The position numbers and the translations under genes were made by a program. Shown here one piece after another: positions 34,305-47,000 of a stretch of DNA of 64,000 nucleotides. The notes beneath the pieces are model-generated. The model did no database searches. It saw only the letters and a list, made by a program, of their open reading frames with translations, and was not told where the DNA came from. The stretch's first letter is position 1; each line of letters begins with the position of its first letter. The stretch covers positions 60,100,031-60,164,030 of the forward strand of contig CM018682.1 in assembly GCA_009363875.1 (NCBI GenBank), written 5' to 3'. This DNA is from Mikania micrantha (lineage: Eukaryota > Streptophyta > Magnoliopsida > Asterales > Asteraceae).

Positions 34305-34766
34305 TCAGAACCAAGAAAACAAATTTGAATTGTTTAAAGCTATCGACACCAGACACGTCTCAACTTTGTTTACCGTCTCCACATTAGCCATGTCTAAAAC
34401 ATACAAATCTTTACACCTGTCAGCAGTCATCAAAATCCAGTCATCTGGAATCTTAATTCCTTGTTTGAGCACATAGCATTTCTTATCATCAAACAAAACT
34501 TTATAACCTTTATCACTTATCTGCGACACACTCAAAAGATTATTAGTTAACTCCTTGCAGTAATTCACATTGTCAAAGGAAACTTTACCATTAGTCAAAC
34601 TACCACTCCCGGAAATCTGACCACCTTTGTCATCTGCAAAGTTAACATAACATCCGTTCATCTCACGAAAATCTTTCAACAAACTGATCTCTCTTGTCAT
34701 GTGCCGTGAACATCCACTATCAACAATCCATCGACTGTAGATATGGCCCGTGAATGCCACCTGCAC
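34305..34766 (-). pseudogene. pol: Copia protease / pre-integrase fragment (copia B)
   Basis: Contains the copia protease signature WIVDSGCSRHMT, with catalytic DSG, followed by NNLLSVSQISDKGY and a segment typical of the GAG-pre-integrase region. The match to pol ends at about 34335, after which the frame reads into non-coding sequence. The frame is closed upstream by TAA (34775-34773), so it is not continuous with gag. TTTATTGTGCAG just upstream resembles a 3' splice site. The HHCC and integrase core that should follow are absent. Confidence 0.88.
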
Positions 34767-34789
34767 AATAAATTAAAACAAAAAAATGA

Positions 34790-34942
34790 TCAGTACCAAA
34801 AGGGATGACTCCCGCCATTCCGGCGTTGAGTCTCCCCGAACAGCCTCCTGCCATTCGATCTCGATGAACTACTTGAAGACCCTTCTTCCAAGTATTCATC
34901 TTTCCTCACAAAAAATCGATCATCTGACCTGGGTCGGGATTT
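34790..34942 (-). pseudogene. Post-gag segment, open in the gag frame (copia B)
   Basis: After TAG 34945-34943 the gag frame continues with KSRPRSDDRFFVRKDEYLEE and a Ser-rich stretch until a TGA near 34790. It is nearly identical to 12963-13111 of copia A. Confidence 0.68.
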
Positions 34943-37832
34943 CTAAACATAATTAGACTTAACATTTTGTTTTGAAAATCTTTTAGGAGAAAAATTGTCA
35001 TAAAATTCATCATCAGATGATGATGTCTTTTTCAAAACTCTTTTAACCTTTTGTTGGTTTTCAAAAAATTGTCTTTTATGAACCTTGTCCTCCTTGACCC
35101 AAACACACTCAGGATCAAATTTTCTGAGTATTCTCATCTCCTCTTCACTAGGCTTTACCCTCCTAGGACTCTCACCAGAATGGATCACATGACTGTCATT
35201 AACAGAAGTTTTCTTCTTGACCTTGTGATTTGGACAATTGACTGAAATATGTCCTTTTCCTCCACAAGTGAAATACTGTCTTGTTTCACGTGGAGTAAAA
35301 GTATGAAATCGGTTACAAGTATCCAAATCACATTCGGCAATGACATGACCCACTTTCCCACATCTATGGCATTTCCTTGATGACCCAGTCTTTGGTTTTA
35401 ATTCATCACACCTCTTAGATGAACCCAAAGATTTGGAAGCTACAGATGGAGATAAAACCTTATTTTTCAAACCCGTGACTTTAGTCTTGACATTCTGTTG
35501 AGAAATCTTTGACTTGCCCTTGTTTCCATCCCCACTTTGATTAATTTTTTCACCAACTTTGATAAACTTCTTGTCAATCTTTTTAGAAAAATTCTCTTGT
35601 TTTTGACAAACTTTGCTTGACTCTCCTTTTTGTGTGGTAGAAGACTCAACAAACACAATTGGCTTTAGAGTAGAATTAGTCTTGACTTTTAGATTTGGTT
35701 TGAAAACAGACTTTTGTTTAGCCACTGTTTTTCCAGCTGATTTTATTACAGATTTTGGTTTCTGGAAAACTGGACTCATCTTCTCAACATTTTTAGCTTG
35801 TTGATGACCAATCATTCTTAGAATATCCTCTGGATATTCTAAATCAGTGATGTCCTTGTGATAGGAGCATCATTATCAACAAATTCACTCTCATGAGATG
35901 AAGAACTTTCCATATCTTCAGACACTTGATCAGACACACTTTCCTTTAAGAAAACTGGATTAACTTCCAATTCTGGATCAAAGTGTGGTCTTGATACATA
36001 ACTTTGAGGATTTGGCACAGCATGAAAACCAATACCAGAATTATCACGGGAACATCTTTGCATAGCCGCAAAGTAATCAATGACATATGCTGAATTCTGG
36101 TAGTTTTCAAGCTTGGCTTTGTTTAACTCATCTTCAGATTTTGCAACTGATAACTCTACTTTCAACTTCTGAACTGAATCCAAATGCATAGAAACAACAT
36201 GATTATTCTGTAAAACCTTGATTTTCAAATCTTCGTTTTCCTTAGCCAGATCAATTATCTTTTTGTCAAATGCTTTTTCTTTTGAAATCAACTTTTTGTT
36301 GGCTTCTGTGCATTCTCTCAAATCAGAAGTTAACTGGGAGTTCATCTCTTTCAGTCTATCAATCATCTCAAGCAGATCATTATGTACCTTATTCACTTCA
36401 TCAACCTTATCTTTTCCTTTGCTAGATTCTTCTTCCAATGAAACCATAAAAGCACCCATAAGATCTTCATATTGTTTGCCCCAGTCATAGCCTTCATCAG
36501 CTTGACTTACAAGTGCTTTAGAAGATGATTCTTCAGATTTCTCTTTCTTTTTCTGATAATCTTCCTTAGGCTTGAATGGATTCAGATTTCCCTGCTTCTT
36601 TGGATTCTTGCATTCTCTTGCAAAATGACCAAGTTCACCACAATTATATCACTGTGTAGATTTTGGATTGAATCAAAATTTGGTATTTTGGTCAAAGGTG
36701 AATTTCTTCCCAGTCTTCTTCTCATATCTATTAATTCTGCGAATAACACTCGCCAAAGCCCACTGTGTGTCTATCAATTCCATTTCATCTTCATCAATTT
36801 GTGCATAATCTTCAAAAGTAAGATTTGCATTTCCGATTCTTCCAGCCACTTGTTCATCGTAAGCACTTACTACACACGACAAAATAGACATATGGTCTTT
36901 AACTGCTTCAACTGTCACTTTTCCCAAATTTGTAGTGTTAAGCTGCACTGGAGATGGTGTAGACTCAAACTTTTTCTCATTGATAGGACAATGTGAACTA
37001 GAACTTGATGACACCGAAGAAATCTGAGTAGCTTCAGAAGTCCTAGACACGAAAGCAGTCTGTATCTTTGCAGATGCTGCAGGTGGTGTAGCAACAGAAC
37101 CACCATACAGTGAAGGATCTTGTGTGACATTTACACGTCTTGCTTTACGTTTGTCCTTCATTTCTTGTTCTTCCAGTTTCTGAATAAACTCTACCAATGT
37201 CAATCCAGGTAGGTTTTCTCTCAATATGAGCACCAAAGAATTCCATTTATCAGGTAATGCATCAGCCAAACAATCAATCTTCTCATCCTCTGAATACTCA
37301 ATGCCATATTTTCTCACTTCAGTCAACAAGTGTCTGTATCTGGTGATTAAGGCATCAAGAGTCTCATTTCTAATGATGTTAAAATTTTCAAACTCCTTTC
37401 TGATATCTGTAGCCTTCATTTTCTTCAGATTTGTGTTGCCTTCAACTCTTGCCTTTAATGCATTCCAAAGACTGTAAGCAGTCTTGTGTTCATCAAACTG
37501 ATGCATAATTTGATTTGAATGGCTTGACTTAATAACCAATAAGCTTTCTTCTCTGAGTCATACTTTTTCCTCTCATCTACATCTAGTCTTTCCAAAAGTT
37601 GAAACAAATCAGTACCCACTACCCTTGGCCTTTCATAAGGAGATAATATTCTTTCCCATAAGTTTGTATCTGTGCCATTTAGATGAGTCTCAAATCGTCC
37701 TTTCCAACTGTCATAATAAGCTAAATCCAATAGCTTTGGCACTTTATTTGTACTACCCACTTCATTCTCACTGATTAAAATGCTCTGAAGTTTGGAGTTC
37801 TGGCTTGCCATTGCCGCGTACATGTCAGACAT
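34943..37832 (-). pseudogene. gag: Copia gag, decayed (copia B)
   Basis: Starts ATG at 37832 (MSDMYAAMAS) and carries the same domains as in copia A, including 13 codons (near 37590-37630) that copia A lacks. Lesions: one-base deletion near 37517, stop TGA at 36675-36673, stop TGA at 36651-36649 that replaces the first Cys of the first zinc knuckle (YNCGELGHFAREC follows), and a frameshift near 35870. In the last knuckle the first Cys has become Tyr (YFTCGGKGHISVNC). Ends at the TAG shared with copia A. Confidence 0.92.
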
Positions 37833-37849
37833 AATTTCTGAGTTGATTA

Positions 37850-38345
37850 ACAGCGAACCTTTTCAAAATTATCACTAGCCGAACCTCAAACGAACCTCAG
37901 CCGAACCTCCAGACAAAATTTTGTCTTAGCCGAACCTACAGACGAACCTCAGCCGAACCTATGGACTAAAATTTGTCTTAGCTGAACCTTCAGGCTAACC
38001 TCAGCCGAACCTACGGACAAAATTTTGTCTTTTGAGCAGCGAACCTTTGAGCAGCGAACCTTGAAACTCACGAACCTTTACACAGACGAACCAAGAAACT
38101 GGCGAACCTTTAGTTCAAGTGAACCCTTAGCCGAACTATGAACAGTAAGCAGCGAACCTTTGACGAACTATCACCCAAACTTGCCGAACCTTGACAGAAC
38201 CTTTGCCGAACCTTCGCCGAACTATTGCCGAACCTCTGCCGAACCTTCAGCGAACTATCAAACGAACCCTCTGAAAAACCTTCTAACAGCGAACCTTTGT
38301 GTTCAGCAAGTCACCGGTTCGTCCCACGAAACTGTAGCGCATATT
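37850..38345 (-). repeat. GGTTCG array in the copia B leader
   Basis: About 30 CGAACC or near copies on the plus strand. A local about 55-60 bp sub-repeat carrying GACAAAATTTTGTCTT (37910-38030) is repeated two to three times and is not obvious in copia A, so it is probably a local expansion. 38346-38572 is plain leader. Confidence 0.87.
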
Positions 38346-38572
38346 TTGAAAATTTTGGGAGGGAAACCTTCCAAAATTTAAAAAATCCTTCCAAATCTCT
38401 ACCAGAACACCTCCAAAACTTCAATTGTTGTAATTCAACAACAATTGATGATGAAAACAGTCTCAAATCACCAGAAAATCAATCAAGAAGAAAAAAATTT
38501 GATCCATCAAATGTCTTCAAATCTTCAATTGCTTGATTTCTTTGAAATTGTAGTGTAGAACCTCAACCAAAT

Positions 38573-38584
38573 TCTCTGATACCA
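38573..38584 (-). promoter_or_regulatory. Primer-binding site, initiator tRNA-Met (copia B)
   Basis: Minus strand TGGTATCAGAGA, one base from the LTR end. Confidence 0.9.
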
Positions 38585-38585
38585 C

Positions 38586-39128
38586 TGTTGATTTGGTTGA
38601 AACCGATCAGGATCGAATACGAAGTCCTACAAACTATCAACTACGTGCGGAATCCATAGTCAATATGTAGAAATACAAAGAACACAAGCAATTCAATAAT
38701 CAACTCTTGTATTATCAACAAATGATTACAAGATCTCAATCAGAAATACAATTCTCACACAGAGAAAATACAGAAAGTTTCTAGCAATCTTTCAAGAGTT
38801 CTATCTGTTCTATAAACAAACCTTCTATTTATAGAAACAGAACCAGCGAACCTATTATAGGTAGCCGAACCTAAGTTTGCCAGCCGAACCCTAAGGTTCG
38901 CTGGGCAGACCCTTAGGTTCGTTAGACGAACCCATGTAAACCTATCAAAAGGTTCGCCAAACCTTCTCAAGGTTATAGGTTCACCGAACCTATCAAGCCA
39001 AATAGGTTTGCCAACATGCCAAGGTTCGTGGGCCAGACGAACCTTAGGCAATTTTTAGCCGAACCTTTATCTAAACTCAAAATAAATACATCTTTTGAAT
39101 AGCAAACAATTACAAATATGTACTAACA
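38586..39128 (-). repeat. 5' LTR of copia B (543 bp)
   Basis: Minus strand start TGTTAGTACATATTTG (39128), end CCAAATCAACA (38586). The 48 bp excess over the 3' LTR lies in the GGTTCG/CGAACC block (about 38945-38998). TATA box at 38825-38833 (reversed). Confidence 0.95.
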
Positions 39129-41064
39129 GTTAGTTACACAAATGTCAATGTATGTAGACAATGCGGTGTCTACATATATTGGTTATGATATCCACAATGC
39201 ATGAGGAACTTGCGTTGTTAAGGCAATGTATATATAAGCTGACAAATAGTGGCTGCTTGAGTGTTTAAATTCAACGTGGACTAACTAGTACGGGTTTTTT
39301 TTTGTTCTTGTCTATGTGATGTTATAATTGCATAACTAGATATGGAGTCATTATATGTTTGAGAAAAATTGAGACCATGAATTTGATGGCGACCCACATT
39401 CGCGTAGAAGTATATATAAGACCATGAACAACTTAGGTTTAACCGTAATTCCAAATTGCGTGTATGTGTGCATTAGAAATCAAAAAACTATGAATGTGAA
39501 CATGATTTAAACACCAAACCACCTGATTTGGATACGTAAATTCGTTGAGGTGCGGTATGGGTGCTGGGAGACAATATGGGTTTTGGTGTAAAGAAGCGTA
39601 TGAATATGTAAATAGGTGGTAAAGTGTTTTAAAATTACTTTTTTGATACGCTTATGTAGTAATTTAACTTATCTTTAATGAAAAAGGAAAATTTTGGTCA
39701 TACAGGAATCTCAAGTGCGATTAACAATTCTTTAAACATCAAAGAGGATTGGTTTATTATGTTATGCTCACAAGGTGTTTGATTAAAGGCCTAAATTTGG
39801 GGTTTACAAGAATATAATGGTTAATTGTTGCATTACCATCAGTACACGCTAAGTTGCGGTGATAACAGGTCAAAAGGTCTAGAATGAAGGCGAACATGTG
39901 TTATGCGTAGTTAATGTAGTTCTATGTGTGTAATAAATATAGGTAGGTGTGGTGAACGTCAAGGAACAGGTCAGAGATCCGGGAAAGAACAAGTTGACTT
40001 TGGTGGTGATCTTATGGGCTAAGGTGAGTTACCTTCTCAACTTAATTTCCAACCACAAGTCATGTTAGTGTTGGTAGGCTGGAGTTGGATGTATGACAAC
40101 TTAATTGATGTCTTGTGTACCGGGTCAATGTTTTGAGTTAGTTGCATACATGTCAATGTATGTAGCCAACGCACGTTTAGATATACCAGTTTTTAAATCG
40201 ACAATACATGAGGAATACATGTTTTTAAGGAAATGTATATAGAAGACCACGTATAGTGGCAACTTGAGTGTTTAAATTGAATGTGGAGTAATTAGTACGA
40301 GTTTGGTTGTCAATATGTTGTTATAAGTACATAATTTAATATGGTGTCATTTATGTGTTTGAGAATAATTGAGACTTCGAATTTGATGGGGATCCACATT
40401 CATGGAAGTATATGTAAGACCATGAAAAATTTAGGTTTTTCCAAAAATCTAAATTGGGTTTAGGTGTGAATTAGAAATCATAAAACTATGTATGTGAACA
40501 TGATTTAAACACCTAACCACATGATTTTATAAGTAAAATCGTTGAGGTGCAACACGGATGTTGGGAGACAATATGGGTTTTGGTGTAAAACACCATATGA
40601 ATATGTAGATGTGTGGTAAAATGTGTTAAATTATTGTTTTGATATTTTTGTATGGCAATTTGACTAATCTTTAATGAAAAATGAAGATTTGGGTGGTAGA
40701 TATGTTTGTCGGATTAACAATTCTTTAAACATTAAAGATGATTAGTTTATTAAGCAATGCGCACAAGGTGTTTGATCAAAGGCCTAAATTTAGGCTTGCG
40801 AAAACGCCATCAATTGGTTCAAAACCATTTGTACATGCTACGTGGCGGTGATAACCGTTCAAATGGTCTAGAATGAATGCGAGCATGTGTTATGTTCATT
40901 GAATGCAGTTGTATGTGTGTAATACATCTAGATAGTTGTGGAGAATGTCAAGGTGTCCAATAGCCGAGAAAGAGCAAGTTGAATTTGGTGTAGGATGTAT
41001 GACTACTTAATTGATGTCTTGTGTACTCGGTGAACGTTATGAGTTAGTTGCATAAATGTCAATG

Positions 41065-41090
41065 TATGTAGACAATGCGTTGTCTACATA
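41065..41090. repeat. Perfect hairpin in satellite A subunit (example copy)
   Basis: Arms TATGTAGACAA and TTGTCTACATA (11 bp) around loop TGCG. Present in most A subunits of the main array (for example near 42981, 46815, 48728, 50645, 58283 and 60196). Broken at 7275 and absent from B subunits. Confidence 0.88.
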
Positions 41091-44000
41091 TATTGGTTAT
41101 GATATCCACAACGCATGAGGAACTTGCGTTGATAAGGCAATGTATATATAAGCTCACAAATAGTGGCTGCTTGAGTGTTTAAATTCAACGTGGACTAACT
41201 AGTACGGGTTTTTTTTTGTTCTTGTCTATGTGATGTTGTAATTGCATAACTAGATATGGAGTCATTATATGTTTGAGAAAAATTGAGAGCAGGAATTTGA
41301 TGGCGACCCACATTCGCGTAGAAGTGTATATATAAGACCATGAACAACTTAGGTTTAACCGGAATTCCAAATTGGGTGTATGTGTGCATTAGAAATCATA
41401 AAACTATGAATGTGAACATGATTTAAACACCAAACCACCTGATTTTGATATGTAAATTCGTTGAGGTGCGGTATGGGTGTTGGGAGACAATATGGGTTTT
41501 GGTGTAAAGCAGCGTATGAATATGTAAATAGGTGGTAAAGTGTTTTAAAATTACTTTTTTGATACGCTGACGTAGTAATTTAACTTATCTTTAATGAAAA
41601 AGGAAAATTTTGGTCATACAGGAGTCACAAGTGCGATTAACAATTCTTTAAACATCAAAGAGGATTGGTTTATTATGTTATGCTCACAAGGTGTTTGATC
41701 AAAGGCCTAAATTTGGTGTTTACAAGAATATAATGGTTAATTGGTGCATTACCATCAGTACACGCTAAGTTGCGGTGATAACAGGTCAAAAGGTCTAGAA
41801 TGAAGGCGAACATGTGTTATGTGTAGTTAATGTAGTTCTATGTGTGTAATAAATATAGGTAGGTGTGGTGAACGTCAAGGAACAAGTCAGAGACCCGGGA
41901 AAGAACAAGTTGACTTTGGTGGTGATCTTATGGGCTAAGGTGAGTTACCTTCTCAACTTAATTTGCAACCACAAGTCATGTTAGTGTTGGTTGGCTGGAG
42001 TTGGATGTATGACAACTTAATTGATGTCTTTTGTACCGGGTCAATGTTATGAGTTAGTTGCATACATGTCAATGTATGTAGCCAACGCACGTGTAGATAT
42101 ACTGGTTTTGAAATCGACAATACATGAGGAATACATGTTTTTAAGGAAATGTATATAGAAGACCACGTATAGTGGCAACTTAAGTGTTTAAATTGAATGG
42201 GGAGTAATTAGTACGAGTTTGGTTTTCTATATGTTGGTATAAGTACATAATTTAATATGGTGTCATTTATGTGTTTGAGAATAATTGAGACTTCGAATTT
42301 GATGGGGATCCACATTCATGGAAGTATATGTAAGACCATGAAAAATTTAGGTTTTTCCAAAAATCTAGATTGGGTTTAGGTGTGAATTAGAAATCATAAA
42401 ACTATGTATGTGAACATGATTTAAACACCTAACCACATGATTTTATAAGTAAAATCGTTGAGGTGCAACACGGATGTTGGGAGACAATATGGGTTTTGGT
42501 GTAAAACACCATATGAATATGTAGATGTGTGGTAAAATGTGTTAAATTATTGTTTTGATATTTTTGTGTGGCAATTTGACTAATCTTTAATGAAAAATGA
42601 AGATTTGGGTGGTAGATATGTTTGTCGGATTAACAATTCTTTAAACATTAAAGACGATTAGTTTGTTAAGCAATGCGCACAAGGTGTTTGATCAAAGGCC
42701 TAAATTTAGGCTTGCGAAAATGCCATTAATTGGTTCAAAACCATTAGTACATGCTACGTGGCGGTGATAACCGTTCAAAAGGTCTAGAATGAATGCGAGC
42801 ATGTGTTATGTTCATTGAATGCAGTTGTATGTGTGTAATACATCTAGATAGTTGTGGAGAATGTCAAGGTGTCCAATAGCCGAGAAAGAGCAAGTTGAAT
42901 TTGGTGTAGGATGTATGACTACTTAATTGATGTCTTGTGTACTCGGTGAACGTTATGAGTTAGTTGCATAAATGTCAATGTATGTAGACAATGCGTTGTC
43001 TACATATATTGGTTATGATATCCACAACGCATGAGGAACTTGCGTTGATAAGGCAATGTATATATAAGCTCACAAATAGTGGCTGCTTGAGTGTTTAAAT
43101 TCAACGTGGACTAACTAGTACGGGTTTTTTTTTGTTCTTGTCTATGTGATGTTGTAATTGCATAACTAGACATGGAGTCATTATATGTTTGAGAAAAATT
43201 GAGAGCAGGAATTTGATGGCGACCCACATTCGCGTAGAAGTGTATATATAAGACCATGAACAACTTAGGTTTAACCGGAATTCCAAATTGGGTGTATGTG
43301 TGCATTAGAAATCATAAAACTATGAATGTGAACATGATTTAAACACCAAACCACCTGATTTTGATATGTAAATTCGTTGAGGTGCGGTATGGGTGTTGGG
43401 AGACAATATGGGTTTTGGTGTAAAGCAGCGTATGAATATGTAAATAGGTGGTAAAGTGTTTTAAAATTACTTTTTTGATACGCTGACGTAGTAATTTAAC
43501 TTATCTTTAATGAAAAAGGAAAATTTTGGTCATACAGGAGTCACAAGTGCGATTAACAATTCTTTAAACATCAAAGAGGATTGGTTTATTATGTTATGCT
43601 CACAAGGTGTTTGATCAAAGGCCTAAATTTGGTGTTTACAAGAATATAATGGTTAATTGGTGCATTACCATCAGTACACGCTAAGTTGCGGTGATAACAG
43701 GTCAAAAGGTCTAGAATGAAGGCGAACATGTGTTATGTGTAGTTAATGTAGTTCTATGTGTGTAATAAATATAGGTAGGTGTGGTGAACGTCAAGGAACA
43801 AGTCAGAGACCCGGGAAAGAACAAGTTGACTTTGGTGGTGATCTTATGGGCTAAGGTGAGTTACCTTCTCAACTTAATTTGCAACCACAAGTCATGTTAG
43901 TGTTGGTTGGCTGGAGTTGGATGTATGACAACTTAATTGATGTCTTGTGTACCGGGTCAATGTTATGAGTTAGTTGCATACATGTCAATGTATGTAGCCA

Positions 44001-47000
44001 ACGCACGTGTAGATATACTGGTTTTGAAATCGACAATACATGAGGAATACATGTTTTTAAGGAAATGTATATAGAAGACCACGTATAGTGGCAACTTAAG
44101 TGTTTAAATTGAATGTGGAGTAATTAGTACGAGTTTGGTTTTCTATATGTTGGTATAAGTACATAATTTAATATGGTGTCATTTATGTGTTTGAGAATAA
44201 TTGAGACTTCGAATTTGATGGGGATCCACATTCATGGAAGTGTATGTAAGACCATGAAAAATTTAGGTTTTCCCAAAAATCTAAATTGGGTTTAGGTGTG
44301 AATTAGAAATCATAAAACTTTGTATGTCAACATGATTTAAACACCTAACCACATGATTTTATATGTAAAATCGTTGAGGTGCAACACGGATGTTGGGAGA
44401 CAATATGGGTTTTGGTGTAAAACACCATATGAATATGTAGATGTGTGGTAAAATGTGTTAAATTATTGTTTTGATATTTTTGTGTGGCAATTTGACTAAT
44501 CTTTAATGAAAAATGAAGATTTTGTGTGGTAGATATGTTTGCCGGATTAACAATTCTTTAAACATTAAAGACGATTAGTTTGTTGAGCAATGCGCACAAG
44601 GTGTTTGATCAAAGGCCTAAATTTAGGCTTGCGAAAATGCCATTAATTCGTTCAAAACCATTAGTACATGCTACGTGGCGGTGATAACCGTTCAAAAGGT
44701 CTAGAATGAATGCGAGCATGTGTTATGTTCATTGAATGTAGTTTATGTGTGTAATACATCTAGATAGTTGTGGAGAATGTCAAGGTGTCCAATAGCCGAG
44801 AAAGAGCAAGTTGAATTTGGTGTAGGATGTATGACTACTTAATTGATGTCTTATGTACTTGGTGAACGTTATGAGTTAGTTGCATAAATGTCAATGTATG
44901 TAGACTATGCGTTGTCTACATATATTGGTTATGATATCCACAATGCATGAGGAACTTGCGTTGATAAGGCAATGTATATATAAGCTCACAAATAGTGGCT
45001 GCTTGAGTGTTTAAATTCAACGTGGACTAACTAGTACGGGTTTTTTTTTTGTTCTTGTCTATGTGATGTTATAATTGCATAACTAGATATGGAGTCATTA
45101 TATGTTTGAGAAAAATTGAGACCAGGAATTTGATGGCGACCCACATTCGCGTAGAAATGTATATATAAGACCATGAACAACTTAGGTTTAACCGGAATTC
45201 CAAATTGGGTGTATGTGTGCATTAGAAATCATAAAACTATGAATGTGAACATGATTTAAACACCAAACCACCTGATTTTGATATGTAAATTCGTTGAGGT
45301 GCGGTATGGGTGTTGGGAGACAATATGGGTTTTGGTTTAAAGCAGCGTATGAATATGTAAATAGGTGGTAAAGTGTTTTAAAATTACTTTTTTGATTCGC
45401 TTATGTAGTAATTTAACTTATCTTTAATGAAAAAGGAAAATTTTGGTCATACAGGAGTCACAAGTGCGATTAACAATTCTTTAAACATCAAAGAGGATTG
45501 GTTTATTATGTTATGCTCACAAGGTGTTTGATAAAGGCCTAAATTTGGTGTTTACAAGAATATAATGGTTAATTGGTGCATTACCATCAGTACACGCTAA
45601 GTTGCGGTGATAACAGGTCAAAAGGTCTAGAATGAAGGCGAACATGTGTTATGTGTAGTTAATGTAGTTCTATGTGTGTAATAAATATAGGTAGGTGTGG
45701 TGAACATCAAGGAACAAGTCAGAGACCCGGGAAAGAACAAGTTGACTTTGGTGGTGATCTTATGGGCTAAGGTGAGTTACCTTCTCAACTTAATTTGCAA
45801 CCACAAGTCATGTTAGTGTTGGTAGGCTGGAGTTGGATGTATGACAACTTAATTGATGCCTTGTGTACCGGGTCAATGTTATGAGTTAGTTGCATACATG
45901 TCAATGTATGTAGCCAACGCACGTGTAGATATACTGGTTTTTAAATCGACAATACATGAGGAATACATGTTTTTAAGGAAATGTATATAGAAGACCACGT
46001 ATAGTTGCAACTTGAGTGTTTAAATTGAATGGGGAGTAATTAGTACGAGTTTGGTTGTCTATATGTTGGTATAAGTACATAATTTAATATGGTGTCATTT
46101 ATGTGTTTGAGAATAATTGAGACTTCGAATTTGATGGGGATCCACATTCATGGAAGTATATGTAAGACCATGAAAAATTTAGGTTTTTCAAAAAATCTAA
46201 ATTGGGTTTAGGTGTGAATTAGAAATCATAAAACTATGTATGTGAACATGATTTAAACACCTAACCACATGATTTTATATGTAAAATCGTTGAGGTGCAA
46301 CACGGATGTTGGTAGACAATATGGGTTTTGGTGTAAAACACCATATGAATATGTAGATGTGTGGTAAAATGTGTTAAATTATTTTTTTGATATTTTTGTG
46401 TGGCAATTTGACTAATCTTTAATGAAAAATGAAGATTTTGTGTGGTAGATATGTTTGCCGGATTAACAATTCTTTAAACATTAAAGACGATTAGTTTGTT
46501 AAGCAATGCGCACAAGGTGTTTGATCAAAGGCCTAAATTTAGGCTTGCGAAAATGCCATTAATTGGTTCAAAACCATTAGTACATGCTACGTGGCGGTGA
46601 TAACCGTTCAAAAGGTCTAGAATGAATGCGAGCATGTGTTATGTTCATTGAATGTAGTTTATGTGTGTAATACATCTAGATAGTTGTGGAGAATGTCAAG
46701 GTGTCCAATAGCCGAGAAAGAGCAAGTTGAATTTGGTGTAGGATGTATGACTACTTAATTGATGTCTTATGTACTCGGTGAACGTTATGAGTTAGTTGCA
46801 TAAATGTCAATGTATGTAGACAATGCGTTGTCTACATATATTGGTTATGATATCCACAATGCATGAGGAACTTGCGTTGATAAGGCAATGTATATATAAG
46901 CTCACAAATAGTGGCTGCTTGAGTGTTTAAATTCAACGTGGACTAACTAGTACGGGTTTTTTTTTTATTCTTGTATATGTGATGTTATAATTGCATAACT

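Larger units (their letters stand above)
28808..39128 (-). mobile_element. Copia element B, same family as A, internally deleted
   Basis: Minus-strand order: 5' LTR (39128 to 38586), tRNA-Met primer site, GGTTCG leader, gag pseudogene, protease fragment, [integrase, RT and RNase H deleted], non-coding region, GGTTCG/TATA region, aORF, polypurine tract, 3' LTR (29302 to 28808). Exact 5 bp duplications GTTAG flank it (28803-28807 and 39129-39133). Joining the satellite across it restores an A subunit of about 922 bp. It cannot move on its own. Confidence 0.95.

Noticed and set aside
34763..34800. A 36-nt GT...AG intron between copia gag and protease
   Set aside because: Too short for a plant intron, and removal does not place protease in the gag frame.
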